Shown: positions 1 through 11,560, counted from the stretch's first letter. The stretch: 64,000 nucleotides of DNA from Notospermus geniculatus (GCA_002633025.1 NMRB01001201.1:150325-214324); one strand, 5' to 3'. Notes: generated by a model from the letters alone, not told the origin. Made by a program: numbers and translations.

Positions 1-390
1 TGCTAATACTTCTGAAGCTTCAGTTTGTCAGTAATGTTGTTATACTATAGCCAACAGGGTGAAAGTTCCTGTTGGTTACAAATACTGCTGATTCAACGTC
101 CTTGTCATGTCGACAAGGCAATCCAGTCAGAAATAGGAGAAGCTTACATAGCCTTCACCAGCTGGCAGGGTCATACGTGATTAGCCTTAAGTCTCGGGGG
201 TTGGTGTACTCAACGGCTAAACATCCACGACCATCAACAGCTCCACTGGAGCATGAAGACGATAGGATGGCAGACTGCGTTAATCAGCTGTTAGGATCAA
301 GTACCCAGTGACACTTGGTGGGTGCAAGAGGACGATGCTGGTTTGATTTGGCTTCACCTTGATTAACTGGTAGTCACCGATAGACCTTGG
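1..390. other. no gene or repeat seen
   Basis: I see no repeat, splice-supported exon or RNA gene. One 79-codon plus-strand frame (72-311) is of a length expected by chance. Confidence 0.5.
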
Positions 391-811
391 TGGGTCAAGG
401 TTGGGTAAGGTCAAGGTCGAGTTGTGTTTGGCCAAGGCCAGGTAAAGTTTGGGCGAGGCCAATTCTGGAGCCTTTGGTATGTCGAGTTGTGGTGGATCAA
501 GGCCAGGTTTTGGCGAGACCAAGGTCGAGTTGTGCTGGGGCAAGGCCAGGTATGGTAGAGGTCAAGGTTGAGTTGTGCTGGGTCAAGGCCAGGTTTGGGC
601 GAGGTTAGTATAGGGTCGAGTTATGCTGGGTGAAGGCCAGGTTTGGGCGAGGTCTGGTCGAGTTGTGATGGATCAAGGCCAGTTTGGGCGAGGTCAAGGT
701 CGGTTTATACTGGGTCAAGGCCAGGTTTTGGCGAGGTCAAGGTCGAGTTATACTGGGTCAAGGTCAGGTTTTAGCGAGGTCAAGGTCGAGTTGTGCTGGT
801 TCAAGGCCAGG
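391..811. repeat. 43-bp minisatellite, about 10 degenerate copies
   Basis: A G-rich unit of about 43 bp recurs head to tail. Each unit holds GGTCAAGGCCAGGTTT, GGCGAGGTCAAGG and GTCGAGTTRTRCTGG, with substitutions and small indels between copies. The period is not a multiple of three, so the 71-87 codon frames crossing it on both strands change frame between units and are repeat artefacts, not proteins. Copies near 460-520 are the most diverged, and those at 660-800 are the most regular. Confidence 0.93.
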
Positions 812-1397
812 ATAATGCTGATTTTGCACCTCATTTGATTTTTACCAGCAAGAGAGGTATAACCCTCCTTCGCCATCAAGAGGTCCTCTTGCACTCCAGC
901 TAGGGTCTTACTTAAGAAACACCGACACGCCTACTGGCAAGGTGTCGGGTTCCCCTATCCTGTCATGGCTAAAAGCATCCGTGGTAATACAAGCAGCGAT
1001 TGTGAACCTATGTCATTAGAGACAAGATTTGCATCATACACTTCAAGCCAAGAGCTGCTACCTCGGGAGATACTTGTTGAAAGGGGTAGTGTCGTGTTCC
1101 GTGCGACGACCCAAAGTACACCGGTGATTGTACCCAGGTCCCTGGTATCAGATTACTCCAACTCTTGCTGTCTTTTTCTTTGTAGCAGTTTCCTTTATAA
1201 GAAGTTTGTTTTTAAGTAAGTGTCATCAGTTGATCGGTTAAATGTACACCCTTGAGGCGTTCTCATCTTTCTTAACGAGGATGCAGTAAATCAATTTCAA
1301 CCTATTGTTCTTTAACAGTCCGTAAATGTCCTAAGGGAGAAAGGTCGGAGGCAAATGTGCAGGGGAGATGTCCAAGAACCATTGAATCTACCTCTCC
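812..1397. other. no gene or repeat seen
   Basis: Unique-looking sequence. The only sizeable frame is 84 codons (965-1219, plus), with no recognisable domain. Confidence 0.45.
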
Positions 1398-1850
1398 GGA
1401 AGGCCTTCCTCCACGTGAGGGTTCTTTCGCGCCATTTGGCTCTAATCTCTGGGCCACTCGACCGTAGAAAATTTTGTTCAGTGGGGATCCTAGCTACGAT
1501 AGAGGGCAGCATACCAAAACCAAGTCCTATTCAATGGAGCCTTTTGTGTGGGGAATGGATCAGGGGTCATGTTCCCGAAGCCGTCGTAAGGTTAACGATG
1601 TCGTTACGCTATGCATTTTCCCAGTTTTAACGACATCGTTAACCTAACGACTGCTTCGGGAACATGGGTCCAGGACCGGGATGTCAGTTTCATTTGAATA
1701 GTTTTAACCACTAGTGACACCTATTGAGGCAGTGGGCTAGGGTCCACGATGTGTCACTGGTCAAGGCTAAACCATTAAGGAAACCAACAATGGTGAACTG
1801 CCCATCGGAAGCCAACAAGCGTGAGAAACCTCTAACGTGAAAAGGTTACC
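1398..1850. mobile_element. family A fold-back element, interrupted
   Basis: The left part (1398-1472) and right part (1755-1850) form imperfect inverted arms. They match the uninterrupted copies at 31168-31361 and 57483-57679 through shared blocks such as CTCCACGTGAGGGTTCT, AAGCCAAC and ATGGTGAA. Here the two parts are separated by about 280 bp of inserted sequence that itself contains a separate hairpin (1568-1666). In the 31-kb copy the matching spots GTAGAAAAT and CACTGGTCAAGG lie about 14 bp apart, so the insertion lies within the element. There is no coding capacity, so it would depend on an enzyme supplied elsewhere. The superfamily is not identified. Confidence 0.72.
1568..1666. mobile_element. 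99-bp hairpin element inside family A
   Basis: Arms of about 40 bp begin CATGTTCCCGAAGC and end GCTTCGGGAACATG. Both contain GTTAACGATGTCGTT or its complement, and the loop is about 20 bp. The trinucleotide GGT lies on both sides, which fits a 3-bp target-site duplication. It sits in sequence that already interrupts a family A element, so it is probably the youngest layer here. Just to its right, 1713-1727 shares 15 bp (AGTGACACCTATTG with one more base) with the family B terminus, so the intermediate layer may be a family B remnant. Confidence 0.85.
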
Positions 1851-2450
1851 TTTATATTGCTTACGTTGTTGTTGATCTTATTGCCGATATTGCTTCAAGA
1901 AGAGCGCCATCTGCTTGTGACCGCTGCCTTTAATGACCCAAGGGAAAGAAATGTCTCCACTCTCAGAAATATATCATTGTAACAGATTAATCAGACGCGT
2001 GTTGTCAAAATCCTGATCCATATCAATATAGTATGAGAGCAGAACCAGACAAATGCCTGGGACTATAGACAGACCACTTTATATGACAGAGCATTGCCGA
2101 CTATGTTGTTGCAGCTCATGTGCTTGCATTCGTCTTATAGAACATCTCTTATATCCTGCGCGGTATCAATCGTTCTGTTATGATACTCAATAAATGTTAG
2201 GTGTACCCAGACAAACATGTGTCGGTAAACCGCATTATTGTTATGGACAGTGAGTGGTATCTGCCATTGATTTCGCTGTATTGTCTTACAGTGGAGAGGG
2301 TCGCTGGAATGCCAAGGAGAGAGTTCAGTGGGTTTGATGTTTGTGAAGAACCCCGGCCTTGCCAGAAGGTTTATCAGTTCATTCTCACCAAGTGTGTGGC
2401 AGTCATCTGAAGGCTTTGTGTCGGTTACGCAAGACCCTCAAGGAAGCGTC
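1851..2450. other. no gene or repeat seen
   Basis: No repeat family or supported exon is visible. Plus-strand frames at 2201-2410 and 2328-2510 overlap each other and are short. Confidence 0.4.
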
Positions 2451-2880
2451 TTTGTACATGTACGTTACGCAACGTCCTCGCGTATTTACATGATAAAACT
2501 GCGTAGGTGACGCGCAGGCTGCGCGAAGCATGGTGTCAAGGCGGTGACAAACTGGCGCGTAAGCAACGCGTCAGGAAAGCGTTTAACCAATCAAGGTGGC
2601 GGTAACACAGACCGAAACACCTACCGAAGAATCTGATTGGCGGAACTTGCCTGCACGACGCGTCGCGTACGCGGCAGTCCGTCACCGGCTTTAGTTGTGC
2701 CCACCACTTGATAGGCCTACATGATTGTATAGCCTACGGTCTGTTGGTGCTTGGTGCGAAGCGGGGTGCGAAGGCCGAATGCGCGGGCAAAAACGTTGAA
2801 CTTTCTAGGTCTCCGCCCACGAGCGTGATTTGACCCAGAACAGCCCCAGGCAGAGCGCCGCCGTCCCCTCCGGGTTTCCA
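2450..2880. promoter_or_regulatory. CpG-rich patch with imperfect palindrome and inverted CCAAT boxes
   Basis: Local CpG density is clearly higher than in the surroundings (many CGCG and ACGCG words). Inside it, 2552-2672 is an imperfect inverted repeat. GCGTAAGCAACGCGTC on the left pairs with GACGCGTCGCGTACGC on the right, and a CCAATCA on the left pairs with TGATTGG on the right. This could be an old fold-back element with GC-rich arms, or a promoter-like CpG island with paired CCAAT boxes. No exon was found next to it, so the mobile-element reading is at least as likely. Confidence 0.4.
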
Positions 2881-3177
2881 CATTATTGACTAGGTCAATA
2901 GTACAGCCGATACTGGAGAATTAGCAACGATCTTCTGCCCTAAAACACTCATCAATAGTTCTTACTGGCCATCAGAACCCCATTAGGCGTGGAAGAAAAG
3001 CAAAGATTGCTGTTTTTGCGGAACAGATAGTCGGACGTGTCTTGCATCTCTCCTTGTGGGAAACAAGATGTCCGCTGGGGCCAAGATAGGGGCAGTATGA
3101 CTATGGCTACAGGTTCTGAGAAAGACTCATCCGAATACAGCAGCGAAAGATTTGTGGTGTACTATCTAAGTTTTTAG

Positions 3178-3347
3178 GATGATAAACAGTAAGTCAGCTT
3201 CCAGAATCTTGCAAATTTTCGACCCCAACCAGGGTCTTCTTCAGGCTGGCACTTTCAACTCTCGACTTGAAAGTGCCAGCCTGAAGAAGACCCTGGTTGG
3301 GGTCGAAAATTTGCAAGATTCTGGAAGTTGACGTCCTGTTTATCATC
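3178..3347. mobile_element. family D fold-back element (complete hairpin)
   Basis: A 170-bp near-perfect hairpin. Each arm is about 75 bp, runs from GATGATAAACAG inwards and carries TTGCAAATTTTCGACCCCAA and GAAGTGCC-like blocks; the loop is only a few bases. The same arms occur at 46306-46504 (complete, different loop), 54331-54416 (one half only) and, as terminal pieces, at 61092-61137 and 62154-62205. Sequence just outside the right arm (GTGTGTCA followed by TTTTGTGCT) is also shared with those loci, so the mobile unit may be longer than the hairpin. No coding capacity. Confidence 0.92.
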
Positions 3348-5073
3348 ATTTTGTGTGTCATTTTTGTGCTTTCTCTTTAAGTTTTTAGGATGGTCGTAAT
3401 GCTTTCTGCCAGTTTGAATGCCTTACTTTTCGGGAAAAGAGCCTATCTTTAGCATTTTCCCTAAGAAAAAAAACATAGCAACATGGTCTGCATAAAAAGG
3501 AATAAATCCTAACTCGACATCAATCACATCAAACCAATAAAATCTTCACCGAACATCAGCTGGTCTTTCGACAAAAAATCGCAACCATTAGGTATAATTT
3601 GCCTGGTCAGAATTGGTCCACACAGCATCAGACGTAAGCTGGATTAGCCACAAGTTTATGATGATTTGCCATTGTACCGGTTGATTACTTTTCCCATTGA
3701 GTCCTGATTTGTAGCTTGACAGGAAAATTGCCGGTGATGAGAAAGTTGAGGATGATTTTGTTGAATGACCATGGTTGGTCATCGTGATGTCGTTTCTTTC
3801 CTATGGTGAAACAACTTTGAAGAATGATGAAAAACAAAGAAATGGCATTTATTTCTTCATGCTGTCCATGAAACGAGGACAAAACTTCGGAAAATGGTCA
3901 GCAACCCAGGTGTCATCGGAAAAGAGGAACGACTGTTTTCCTCGGTGTCCTTACTTTGGTCCGATGGGCAAGACGTTGAGAAGGCCATTCCAAATGGGTC
4001 ATCATTCCGATAAGTCATGGGGAAGCGTTCGTTAATTAGATATTTTGTCCGGCTGATATGGGTATTTTAGCAATAAGATGTTCATCACAGCCGGCGGACA
4101 AGCCTACTTTATGTCCAGCGGTCTCCCAAATAATCCAAGAAGATGAAAGCCTTTGCTCATCTTACTGAGCGCCGATGTCAATTCTGTCTATTCCACATCA
4201 TTCTTATTAACCACATTTAAGAGGGTTATACGTATCTAGTTTTAATTCCATTCACCGGCAGATTACGTTTTAGCCGTAGCTTGAATTTCAAAGAGGCGGC
4301 CACTTTGGTTACCATACGTCGGCCACAGAATCAACTCGAGAAGGTGCATCGTCGTATAGATCAACAGACTAGAACCAATGGCCTTGCTTGTCAATTAGTG
4401 GCAGTGGCTACTGATATATTAGATAAACAGAAAGGGAAAGAAAAAGTTAGGACACCAACTCACATCTCTTCTTTTCAAAAGAAGCGAATGACCACAAGTG
4501 CAGTAACGTTACAAGCAATTACAGGAACTATCAGAAGGTCTGTAAAGCAAGAAATGTTGGTAGCGTGTGGCAGCAGTGATCTTCCATTGACCACTGGTTC
4601 TTTCGCTACTTTGACATGCTGTGCTCCATTAGACTTCGGGAAGGAAATCATCAGAAATTACCTCTGTTAGCTGACAGTGTATCAAGTTGTTCACAGAAAG
4701 CGCAGAACGAGTAATTGGTCGGTAACTTCACATGACTGTTCTTGGCAGACTCGAGATTCTTGTGACCTGATTGGTGTTGTAATTATTGCTACTTGGGCAT
4801 ACTTGAGGAGGGGCACTTCTAAGAGTCTGGGTTGGAACATATGGGTAGAGGGAAGGGTACAGCGGTCTGTCTATACAGAAAGACACAGCAATGGATCAGA
4901 TCTGGGTCTAATCAGAGACAGACAATAGTACTCCACTGATGTCGGTGACCTGAAATAAGATTATGATGGATATTGGCTCTGTCGTATAGCTGAACTTTGT
5001 GGATTCGACTCCACGACTTCTTGCCTATCATGACACCTCACCAGCATAAAGGAAAAACAGCGCTCACCACTGA
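3348..5073. other. no supported gene; moderately AT-rich
   Basis: Two consecutive plus-strand frames (4281-4670, 129 codons; 4677-4928, 83 codons) are the longest here. The first reads from a non-ATG codon and neither shows a recognisable domain or good flanking splice sites, so I treat both as chance. Confidence 0.4.
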
Positions 5074-5267
5074 GTTAAAGCGAATCGATAGCGGATTTTG
5101 TTTACATTTGGCTGGTGTTTGTAAACACAAAATTCAGCCAATCAAAATGCACGAAAATTTCTTTGTTGACATTCTGGAGAAGTTTGTTTACATTTTTTCC
5201 TGAAAATTCGTCTCCTTTCAAATTCTATTTCTAAATCAAATTTTTTCGCTTTCGATTCGCTTTAAAC
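5074..5267. mobile_element. 194-bp inverted-repeat element with TGA target-site duplication
   Basis: Terminal inverted repeats of about 25 bp start GTTAAAGCGAATCGATAGCG and end CGATTCGCTTTAAAC. The element is flanked on both sides by TGA (5071-5073 and 5268-5270), a 3-bp direct repeat. A second, internal inverted repeat surrounds a TGTTTGTAAACA palindrome near 5117-5128. AT-rich and non-coding. Three-base duplications are typical of PIF/Harbinger-type insertions, although TGA is not the classic TWA. Confidence 0.82.
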
Positions 5268-5270
5268 TGA

Positions 5271-6504
5271 ATGGTGGAGAACCCGGGTTCGAACCATACT
5301 GACGCTGCTGTAGAGGATTCTCTCTTCGATATCTCATTCTGTGACTGAAATCCTTCGTTCAGTTCTTCTCACAAAGCCCCTCTCTACTCAGATGGTCGAC
5401 ACTGAAACGCTATCCGACAGTAAAAGCACTAACCTAATCTCGTCAACATGTTACCAAGTCAAAATGCCTATTGGCTACACTTCTCTTACTGTTTGTATTG
5501 ATTTCAATTATCAAAGATGTCCTTGTAGGCTATCATAGAACCAATAAAACCACTTGAATCTCTCGACAGTGGCTTTAACTCATTCGTGGACATGTAACCC
5601 CTTCTATTGACGGAATATTCCATGTTGGCGTTGGTGGATTGGAGGTTGGGATGGTTTGTCAATGAACTTATCTTTGTGTGCGACACGAATGCTTTTACCA
5701 GAACCAAAATGGTTTAGGGGCATTAGGGTGTTCAATGGAAGCCAGTCAGAAACTGCCAGTTTTTATCAAAGTTACCAACGAAAGCTTAGAAACGACGTTG
5801 CTCTGATTCCTAAAATGACGTGCTAGATTGGCCAGACAGATACCAAACCGATGGCCATTAAGCACCCCATGGGCCCGAGCATTAGAACTAAGTTGACGTG
5901 TGACCGTTAATTAAATATCACATCAGCGCGATAACGTGAGGTCCTGCTGGATTGCTGTGGCCCCATCATTTTAACACTGACGAGCAATATGTCTCTATCG
6001 ACAGCCCCCGGTGGTTTGGAGGTTAACGAGCGAATTGCGTACATAACAGTTCGGCGCCAGGTTAAGCATATGGGCGGACTAGGAGTCCCTCATTTAGACT
6101 GAGCGTGATGCAGGGGGCAACTACGCCTACGAAGACTAACTAATTACTACAGGATGGATGATACCAACACGAAACATTATACACTGGCCTAATGATAATA
6201 GCAGCAGGTTGCTGTTTACTTCCATACCAACAATTTAGAAGCCCATTACCCGTTAAGTGATAGCTCACCAATATGACTATCGGATCTGTATTGTTTTCTG
6301 GTTTGCTTGGTGGTCACTGCCCTCATCCACTTGCAACATCTCGTGTTCTTAAAGTATTGACAGGATGTCGCTCTCAAGGTCTGATATTGCATGTACACTT
6401 GATTTTGGTTCTGGAATGGAGGATCATGAGTGGGTCGAGGTATTTGAGAGAATACTGGCAAGGCGTAAGGAAACAAGCACCGGAAAGGCAACCACGAACG
6501 CGAA
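5271..6504. other. no gene seen; isolated B-box-like motif
   Basis: GGGTTCGAACC at about 5285-5295 resembles the tRNA gene internal B box, but no matching A box or cloverleaf is visible around it. Remaining frames are short and overlap on both strands. Confidence 0.35.
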
Positions 6505-6627
6505 CGCGGCAAGGGCTTGTTCTCCTGAACAAAGATCGCGGCAAGGGCTAGGAGAACAAAAGATCGCGGCAAGGGCTTGGAGAACAAAAGATCGCGGCAA
6601 GGGCTTTTTCTCCTCAACCAAGATCTT
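6505..6627. repeat. 28-32 bp minisatellite, four units
   Basis: The core CGCGGCAAGGGCT recurs at 6505, 6537, 6565 and 6593 (spacing 32, 28, 28 bp), separated by GGAGAACAAAAGAT-like spacers. It explains the overlapping 84-131 codon frames on both strands across 6246-6742. Confidence 0.93.
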
Positions 6628-8400
6628 GTCGTCTGCTTCATATTGCGTTCGTGGTCGCGCTAGGTTTAAACAGACCAAACGCCTTTACATTGAATTCGAT
6701 TCTGCCATCGTACGACTGGTAACGATGCAAATGGGTGATTAAACAATAGGATTTGCTTTACCGCCATCTATTCAGATTGTAACCAGGCCTAGAATGCTTT
6801 TCAAAGGCTACTTGGTGCAATGTCTCTATATCTATTCACCTAAGGTAAGGCCTAGTTGTCCATTCGAAATGCAGCTGACTGTTAGGTTACGCACAACGAC
6901 TTGGACGTCGGGGTAGGCCTATGGGGCTCCTTTTTCGAGAGTCATAAAGGTCGTTTTCTGAAAAACTGCTGTCCTAAAACGGAGCTTCAATGGCTGATAT
7001 TTATAAAAGCTAGCAAATGCTTAGTAATGCATTTTAATTGGCCATTGCTGTGCAAATCTCAAGTAAAAGTATTTTGCTTACTTTTATGAATACCAGCCAA
7101 TGTGCTCTATTGGGGACGGAAGCTCCAAGGCTTCGGTACTTTATCCGCCAAAGATCAAGCTGGAGGCAAAGTATGAACTTCTCGATAGTGTAGCCTGTTG
7201 AGTTCAAAAGTAAGTAAGTAGGTTTTCTAGGCGTCAATTAGAAACAACTCCCCACATTCGCTAGGTTCTTACCAGTACCCCAGGTTCGAAACAAAGTCTT
7301 AGTTCTGAAGAAAAACCAGCGTACGAAAGCTCTATTGATGCACGCCTGTTGTTTTCATCAGATTATCTTTTTCCACAGAATCCTGCGTACGACAGAGCTT
7401 GCATAAAGGAAAGTATATAAAAATAACATCAACAATAACCAATACGCTAATGGCTGGCTAAGATGTTTTTCCCCCGAAATCACCAATACGAATTTGCTGT
7501 GTTCCTTGATTTTTTACCACAAGCATGCATTAGCTTGGAAGATGGCTTGCTTAAGAACCGTATCAATCATGGCGTATAAAGTATTAGGAAGCATTACACC
7601 ACCACTACCAGGCACAATCAATCTAGCCTTCTTTTACCGTCTTAACGTTATCCAAACCTAACTGTTGGTCTTTGGTTGTGGTCGACCCCAGCCAATGAAA
7701 CCTGATCGGAGCTCGTTGATACGTGTATGGCGCTATCTGCGTGGGATGTAATGTCTTTGTGCGCCGTTGATGCAGTCGTTGTTGGTTTATTTACCGAGGA
7801 TTTGTCAATAATGCTCCGTACGAATAACTCATTTTATCCAAATGCGAGGAGTGATTCGATGATACCCCGTCTTGTCCTCTTAAGAGGTGCACTTATTGTT
7901 CGTCACCAGAATGGTTAAGAACAGTTTATTTCGATTGTTCTGCCTCTTCCTACCGTTAATAGTCATCTCTATGGCTTCAATGCCAGCTTGGTACAAAAAG
8001 CCACAAGGATTATTCTCGGCAATCTTCGAAACATGCTTTTTTGATGGATTCTCCTTCCTGTTTTGAGTAGGAACGATTCTTGAGTATTTTGCACTCATTT
8101 CTTTGTCCTTGCGTTCGTTGCCGTCATTGGTGGTGTCCCCCGATATACTGAGTATTCCTTCCTGAGTAAGATCTTTGTTAAATTCCTAGTAAAGACCATT
8201 TTGATGGTGAAATAGGACCATCTTAGGGCTTAAACAAATACTGATTTCAATCTTTCCCAGTCGGAACATATTTTGCGGGCTTACATGTAACTACATCGAT
8301 TTCTTTTAATCGAAGTATACGTATATACATACGAGTCCTCCCTCACGAACGAAAAAGGAGAAAGCCTGTCACGATAGATTCAATGAAAGCTCATCTGTAA
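6628..8400. other. no gene or repeat seen
   Basis: Only short, mutually overlapping frames. No inverted or tandem repeat was noticed. Confidence 0.4.
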
Positions 8401-8535
8401 GGCTTCCCTTACATAGAAGTATACGGTATACGAAAACGCCATTTAACAAAGGCTTCAAGTCGATTCACGACCGTGAAGCAATTGTTAACCGAACCGCGGT
8501 ATTCGTATACCGTATAGTCCTATGTAAAGGAAACC
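8401..8535. mobile_element. family E fold-back element, older copy
   Basis: Inverted arms of about 45 bp contain ACATAGAAGTATACGGTATA and its diverged complement. The internal part shares AACAAAGGCTTCA-like and TTGTTAAC blocks with the cleaner copy at 63605-63735. Left flank TAA and right flank TGA differ by one base, consistent with a decayed 3-bp target-site duplication. Arm divergence is greater than in the 63-kb copy, so this insertion looks older. Confidence 0.88.
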
Positions 8536-10720
8536 TGAGAGCCGTGGGCTCTTCTTTACGGTGTTCTCACCCCTTCATGATATCTGGTGTTCCCACCCAT
8601 TAGTGTAATTTATTGAGTCTCCTGTTCTATGGGCCTTTTGTGATGAGTTCATGGAATAAAAAAAACGTTTTGTGGAGTTGACGGTCTTTCAAGGAATCTC
8701 CTCAGTCTCATCCCGGCAAAACACTGTCTGATATTCACAGCCCGTTACCATTAATCTGTCAGTTTTTGTGCAGTGGCAGCAAGCCAATCAGATATCATGT
8801 TGAAGATTATGTTAATGACGAATATGAGTAATTTAGAAAGAAATCGAGTGTTCGTAGAAAATGTGACTCAAGACAGATAGAAATCTTCTTGTATTAACTA
8901 TCAACAGCTTGTTCTGTCACCAAGTTCCGTATGGAAATTTATTCACTTCATCATGCATGAACACCCTTATGGATCATCCTAGCCAGCTCTCAGCTTACCG
9001 CTGGGAACAATGTAAAACGTCTTAGCATTACAACAGTTCAACGACTGAAATATAAATGTAAATTTGTTGGTATTGACGTGTACAGACACCCCAGAGAGCA
9101 GTTACAGAAAGTTTGATGTGTCTTGGGGATTTTGGGACATGGAAACTAATGGTGTTCATGTCGAGGCACAGTTAGAGTTGAATCAATTGCTTTTTATGGT
9201 CGTCCAACCCCCCAAGATGAAAAACTGTTATGAACTTCTAGGTCCATAGCCATAACTTATCTTTCTATGTTTATTTCATGTACTCTCGTAGTTTTCGCAG
9301 AGTTATTGGGAATTTGCACTATAAAGTTAAAGTAAGTTCAAAAAGGCTAATTCGGTTCGCAGGTCTCACTAGGATGGGACTGTGTACTTTTAGTTGAAAT
9401 AATAGCAGCAGGGAATAGAACGTTTATGCTTTAGATTACTGTGAATCACGCTGTAGCCAGAGACCCGGTCTTAAAAGTCAGGTAAAAAACAGTGGATTAT
9501 TAAGTAAGGCAATTTGCAACTAAGCATGCTTACAGTTTCGTCAAGTTGTCATTCCCAGCGGCTTACATAGACTGTCCTCGGGATCTTTGCTCCTGGCATG
9601 AACGTTTATAGCTCAAGGGGACTAACTGGCAGCCGATAGCATTAGGGACTGTTAGGATCAGTCACTTAGGAAATCGTAGCTATATACTCGTCTACTCGTA
9701 ATGAGATTGATGAAGTGGCCTGATGTACTTTTGCCTCGTTCTCCTATCGAATAGTTCATAAGATAACTGGAAATATGGGTATTGAGTTCCGTGTTCTCTA
9801 TGAGATATCTGAGAGTTTCGATAGATTTGAATGTTATCAGTGAGTATATATAGATTATCTGGAAACACTTCGATTGCAGGGCCCTGTCTGCTCAGGTATG
9901 TAGGTATGTAGCTTCTGATATGTGTTCGTTACTCCCACGCCAAACAGACAACAAAAAGACCTAGACATGATGAATGCGTTTGCGATGCGTACATCTGCCT
10001 CTCACTGCAAAACTGTCAAACATATCACCTCAAGATAGAGTATGACATATCATTTTGAACGCTAGTTGACAAAAACATACCGCATTTGATGTGAATTGTC
10101 AGAACTGCCAGAGATAGAACGTAAAGGTTCTTTCTTCGCTGGCAGCTAGATGACTACAACAGAATTCAATAAACAACAAACTAAGCTAAAACGTCTCCCG
10201 CAGCAAACCTCGCTGCCGTCGACCCGTCTTAACTCGCCCGTTAAAAGTCGTCAGTTAATGGTTACAGTTGTAGTTATTTCATTTAGCGAATCTAATGACT
10301 TCGTTAACCAAATGGCTTAGTATTGCATGTTACTTCCTCTGCCTATGAGTTGCCATTAACGTATCCACGTAATTTGAGGCGTTTAATCTATCCTCTTGAC
10401 ATGTTGCATTCACATCAAGGTGACATTATCTTGAAATGGAAGAGAATGTAAGAAGATACTTTCCACAAGCTTTTAAATCATCTCTATCCATGGTGAGGTA
10501 GGACAAAAGGTCTGTAATGCATTTCACACATTAACTTGAACGCGACACCTCCCTACACTTCTTTGTATTTGATGGGTGTTTATCAGGAATGAAATTGGCA
10601 AAAGTATTCTGAATGTTAATGGTTTTGCCTGCGACTTGTAATTAAAGGAGATCCGATTTTGATCTTTGTGAGCCGTGAAGTCTTCATGAATACCAAGGTC
10701 TGTGACACCGCCTTCCTGCA
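8536..10720. other. no gene or repeat seen
   Basis: Long stretch without exon-like frames above about 65 codons. Only a trivial GTATGTAG doublet near 9895-9912 was noticed. Confidence 0.4.
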
Positions 10721-10922
10721 CATGGCGAATTCAAGATGGATGCCACTACTACCGCTTGTTGATGACAGAATACAGGATGAGGTTACGTTGGCTATATCCC
10801 AGAGTCCTGATGTTTGATTGTGCACATGTCAAATTCAAGATGGATGCCACTACTAGCGCTTGTTGATGACAGACTACAGGCTGAGGTTACATTGCCCATA
10901 TCCCAGAGTCCTGATGTTTGAT
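10721..10922. repeat. 104-bp tandem duplication
   Basis: Two adjacent copies (10721-10824 and 10825-10922) share TTCAAGATGGATGCCACTAC, CGCTTGTTGATGACAGA and CCCAGAGTCCTGATGTTTG, with roughly ten substitutions. The minus frames across it are repeat shadows. Confidence 0.95.
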
Positions 10923-11219
10923 CCAAACATGCGAGTCCCAATTTGTGGTAATAAATCCATTTTAAAGTTGAATCTAATCAAAGGTAGAAACGTGCCATAA
11001 AAACGTGAGAGAGTGGCGGTAAAAGGTTCCATGTCTAAGTGAATATATCGTTCATGTCGTTACGTTTGATCCTGTGATTAGATCGTACTGTGATTTAATG
11101 GACATTCAGACGATGTTGTCTATGATGGAAAGACACTGATGGAATCAGACCAATCGAGGGCACAAGTAGGGGTGATCTCATCAAAAGGGTCTGTATTACC
11201 TTTTGGACAGGATTCCTAG

Positions 11220-11452
11220 GGTGCTGGTTGCGGCTGCTAGGTTGCAGCTGCCTTTTTGTGCTTCCGCAAGGGCACGTAAAAGACCCATCCAAGAGAGGAA
11301 CATGAGTAGAATTAGGGCCGAATTCACGGACCGCACTTTAGCCTAAAGTATAGCTTAAGTTGGACTTTCTCTATGCTTTAAGCATTGAGGAAAGTCACAC
11401 TTTAATGAAAGTGTGATCCGTGCATACGGCCCTTAGATGGCCTCTTCCACAA
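11220..11452 (+). mobile_element. tRNA-related SINE, 3' part, split by a hairpin element
   Basis: The 3' body of the SINE seen complete at 50833-51030 is present (TTCCGCAAGGGCACGTAAAA, GGAACATGAGTAG, GATGGCCTCTTCC). Between GAGTAGAA and GATGGCC it is interrupted by a 118-bp hairpin flanked by TTA on both sides; the 51-kb copy is continuous there. The tRNA-like head is missing or unrecognisable in this copy. Confidence 0.8.
11315..11432. mobile_element. 118-bp Harbinger-like hairpin with TTA target-site duplication
   Basis: Termini are GGGCCGAATTCACGGACC and the complement of GGGCCGTATGCACGGATC, with internal arms around CACTTTAATG and AAAGTGTG. It is flanked by TTA at 11312-11314 and 11433-11435. 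A TTA duplication with GGG-type termini is the hallmark of PIF/Harbinger MITEs. Removing the element and one TTA restores the SINE tail. Confidence 0.88.
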
Positions 11453-11560
11453 ACCAGGACCAATAATGCTTTGGCTTCGGCCCTCATGGAAAAACACTTA
11501 CACATATACACATACTGGTAAGTGAAAGAGTGAAAATCGACAAGACACAGAGCAAACTAA

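Noticed and set aside
391-811. Repetitive peptides rich in Gly, Gln and Arg on both strands
   Set aside because: Direct product of the 43-bp minisatellite, whose period breaks the reading frame every unit.
4281-4928. Two adjacent plus-strand open frames (129 and 83 codons)
   Set aside because: The first starts from a non-ATG codon, neither shows a domain, and several frames of this size are expected by chance in 64 kb.
5281-5300. tRNA T-arm-like GGGTTCGAACC
   Set aside because: No A box or acceptor stem at a suitable distance. It is next to an inserted element but otherwise isolated.
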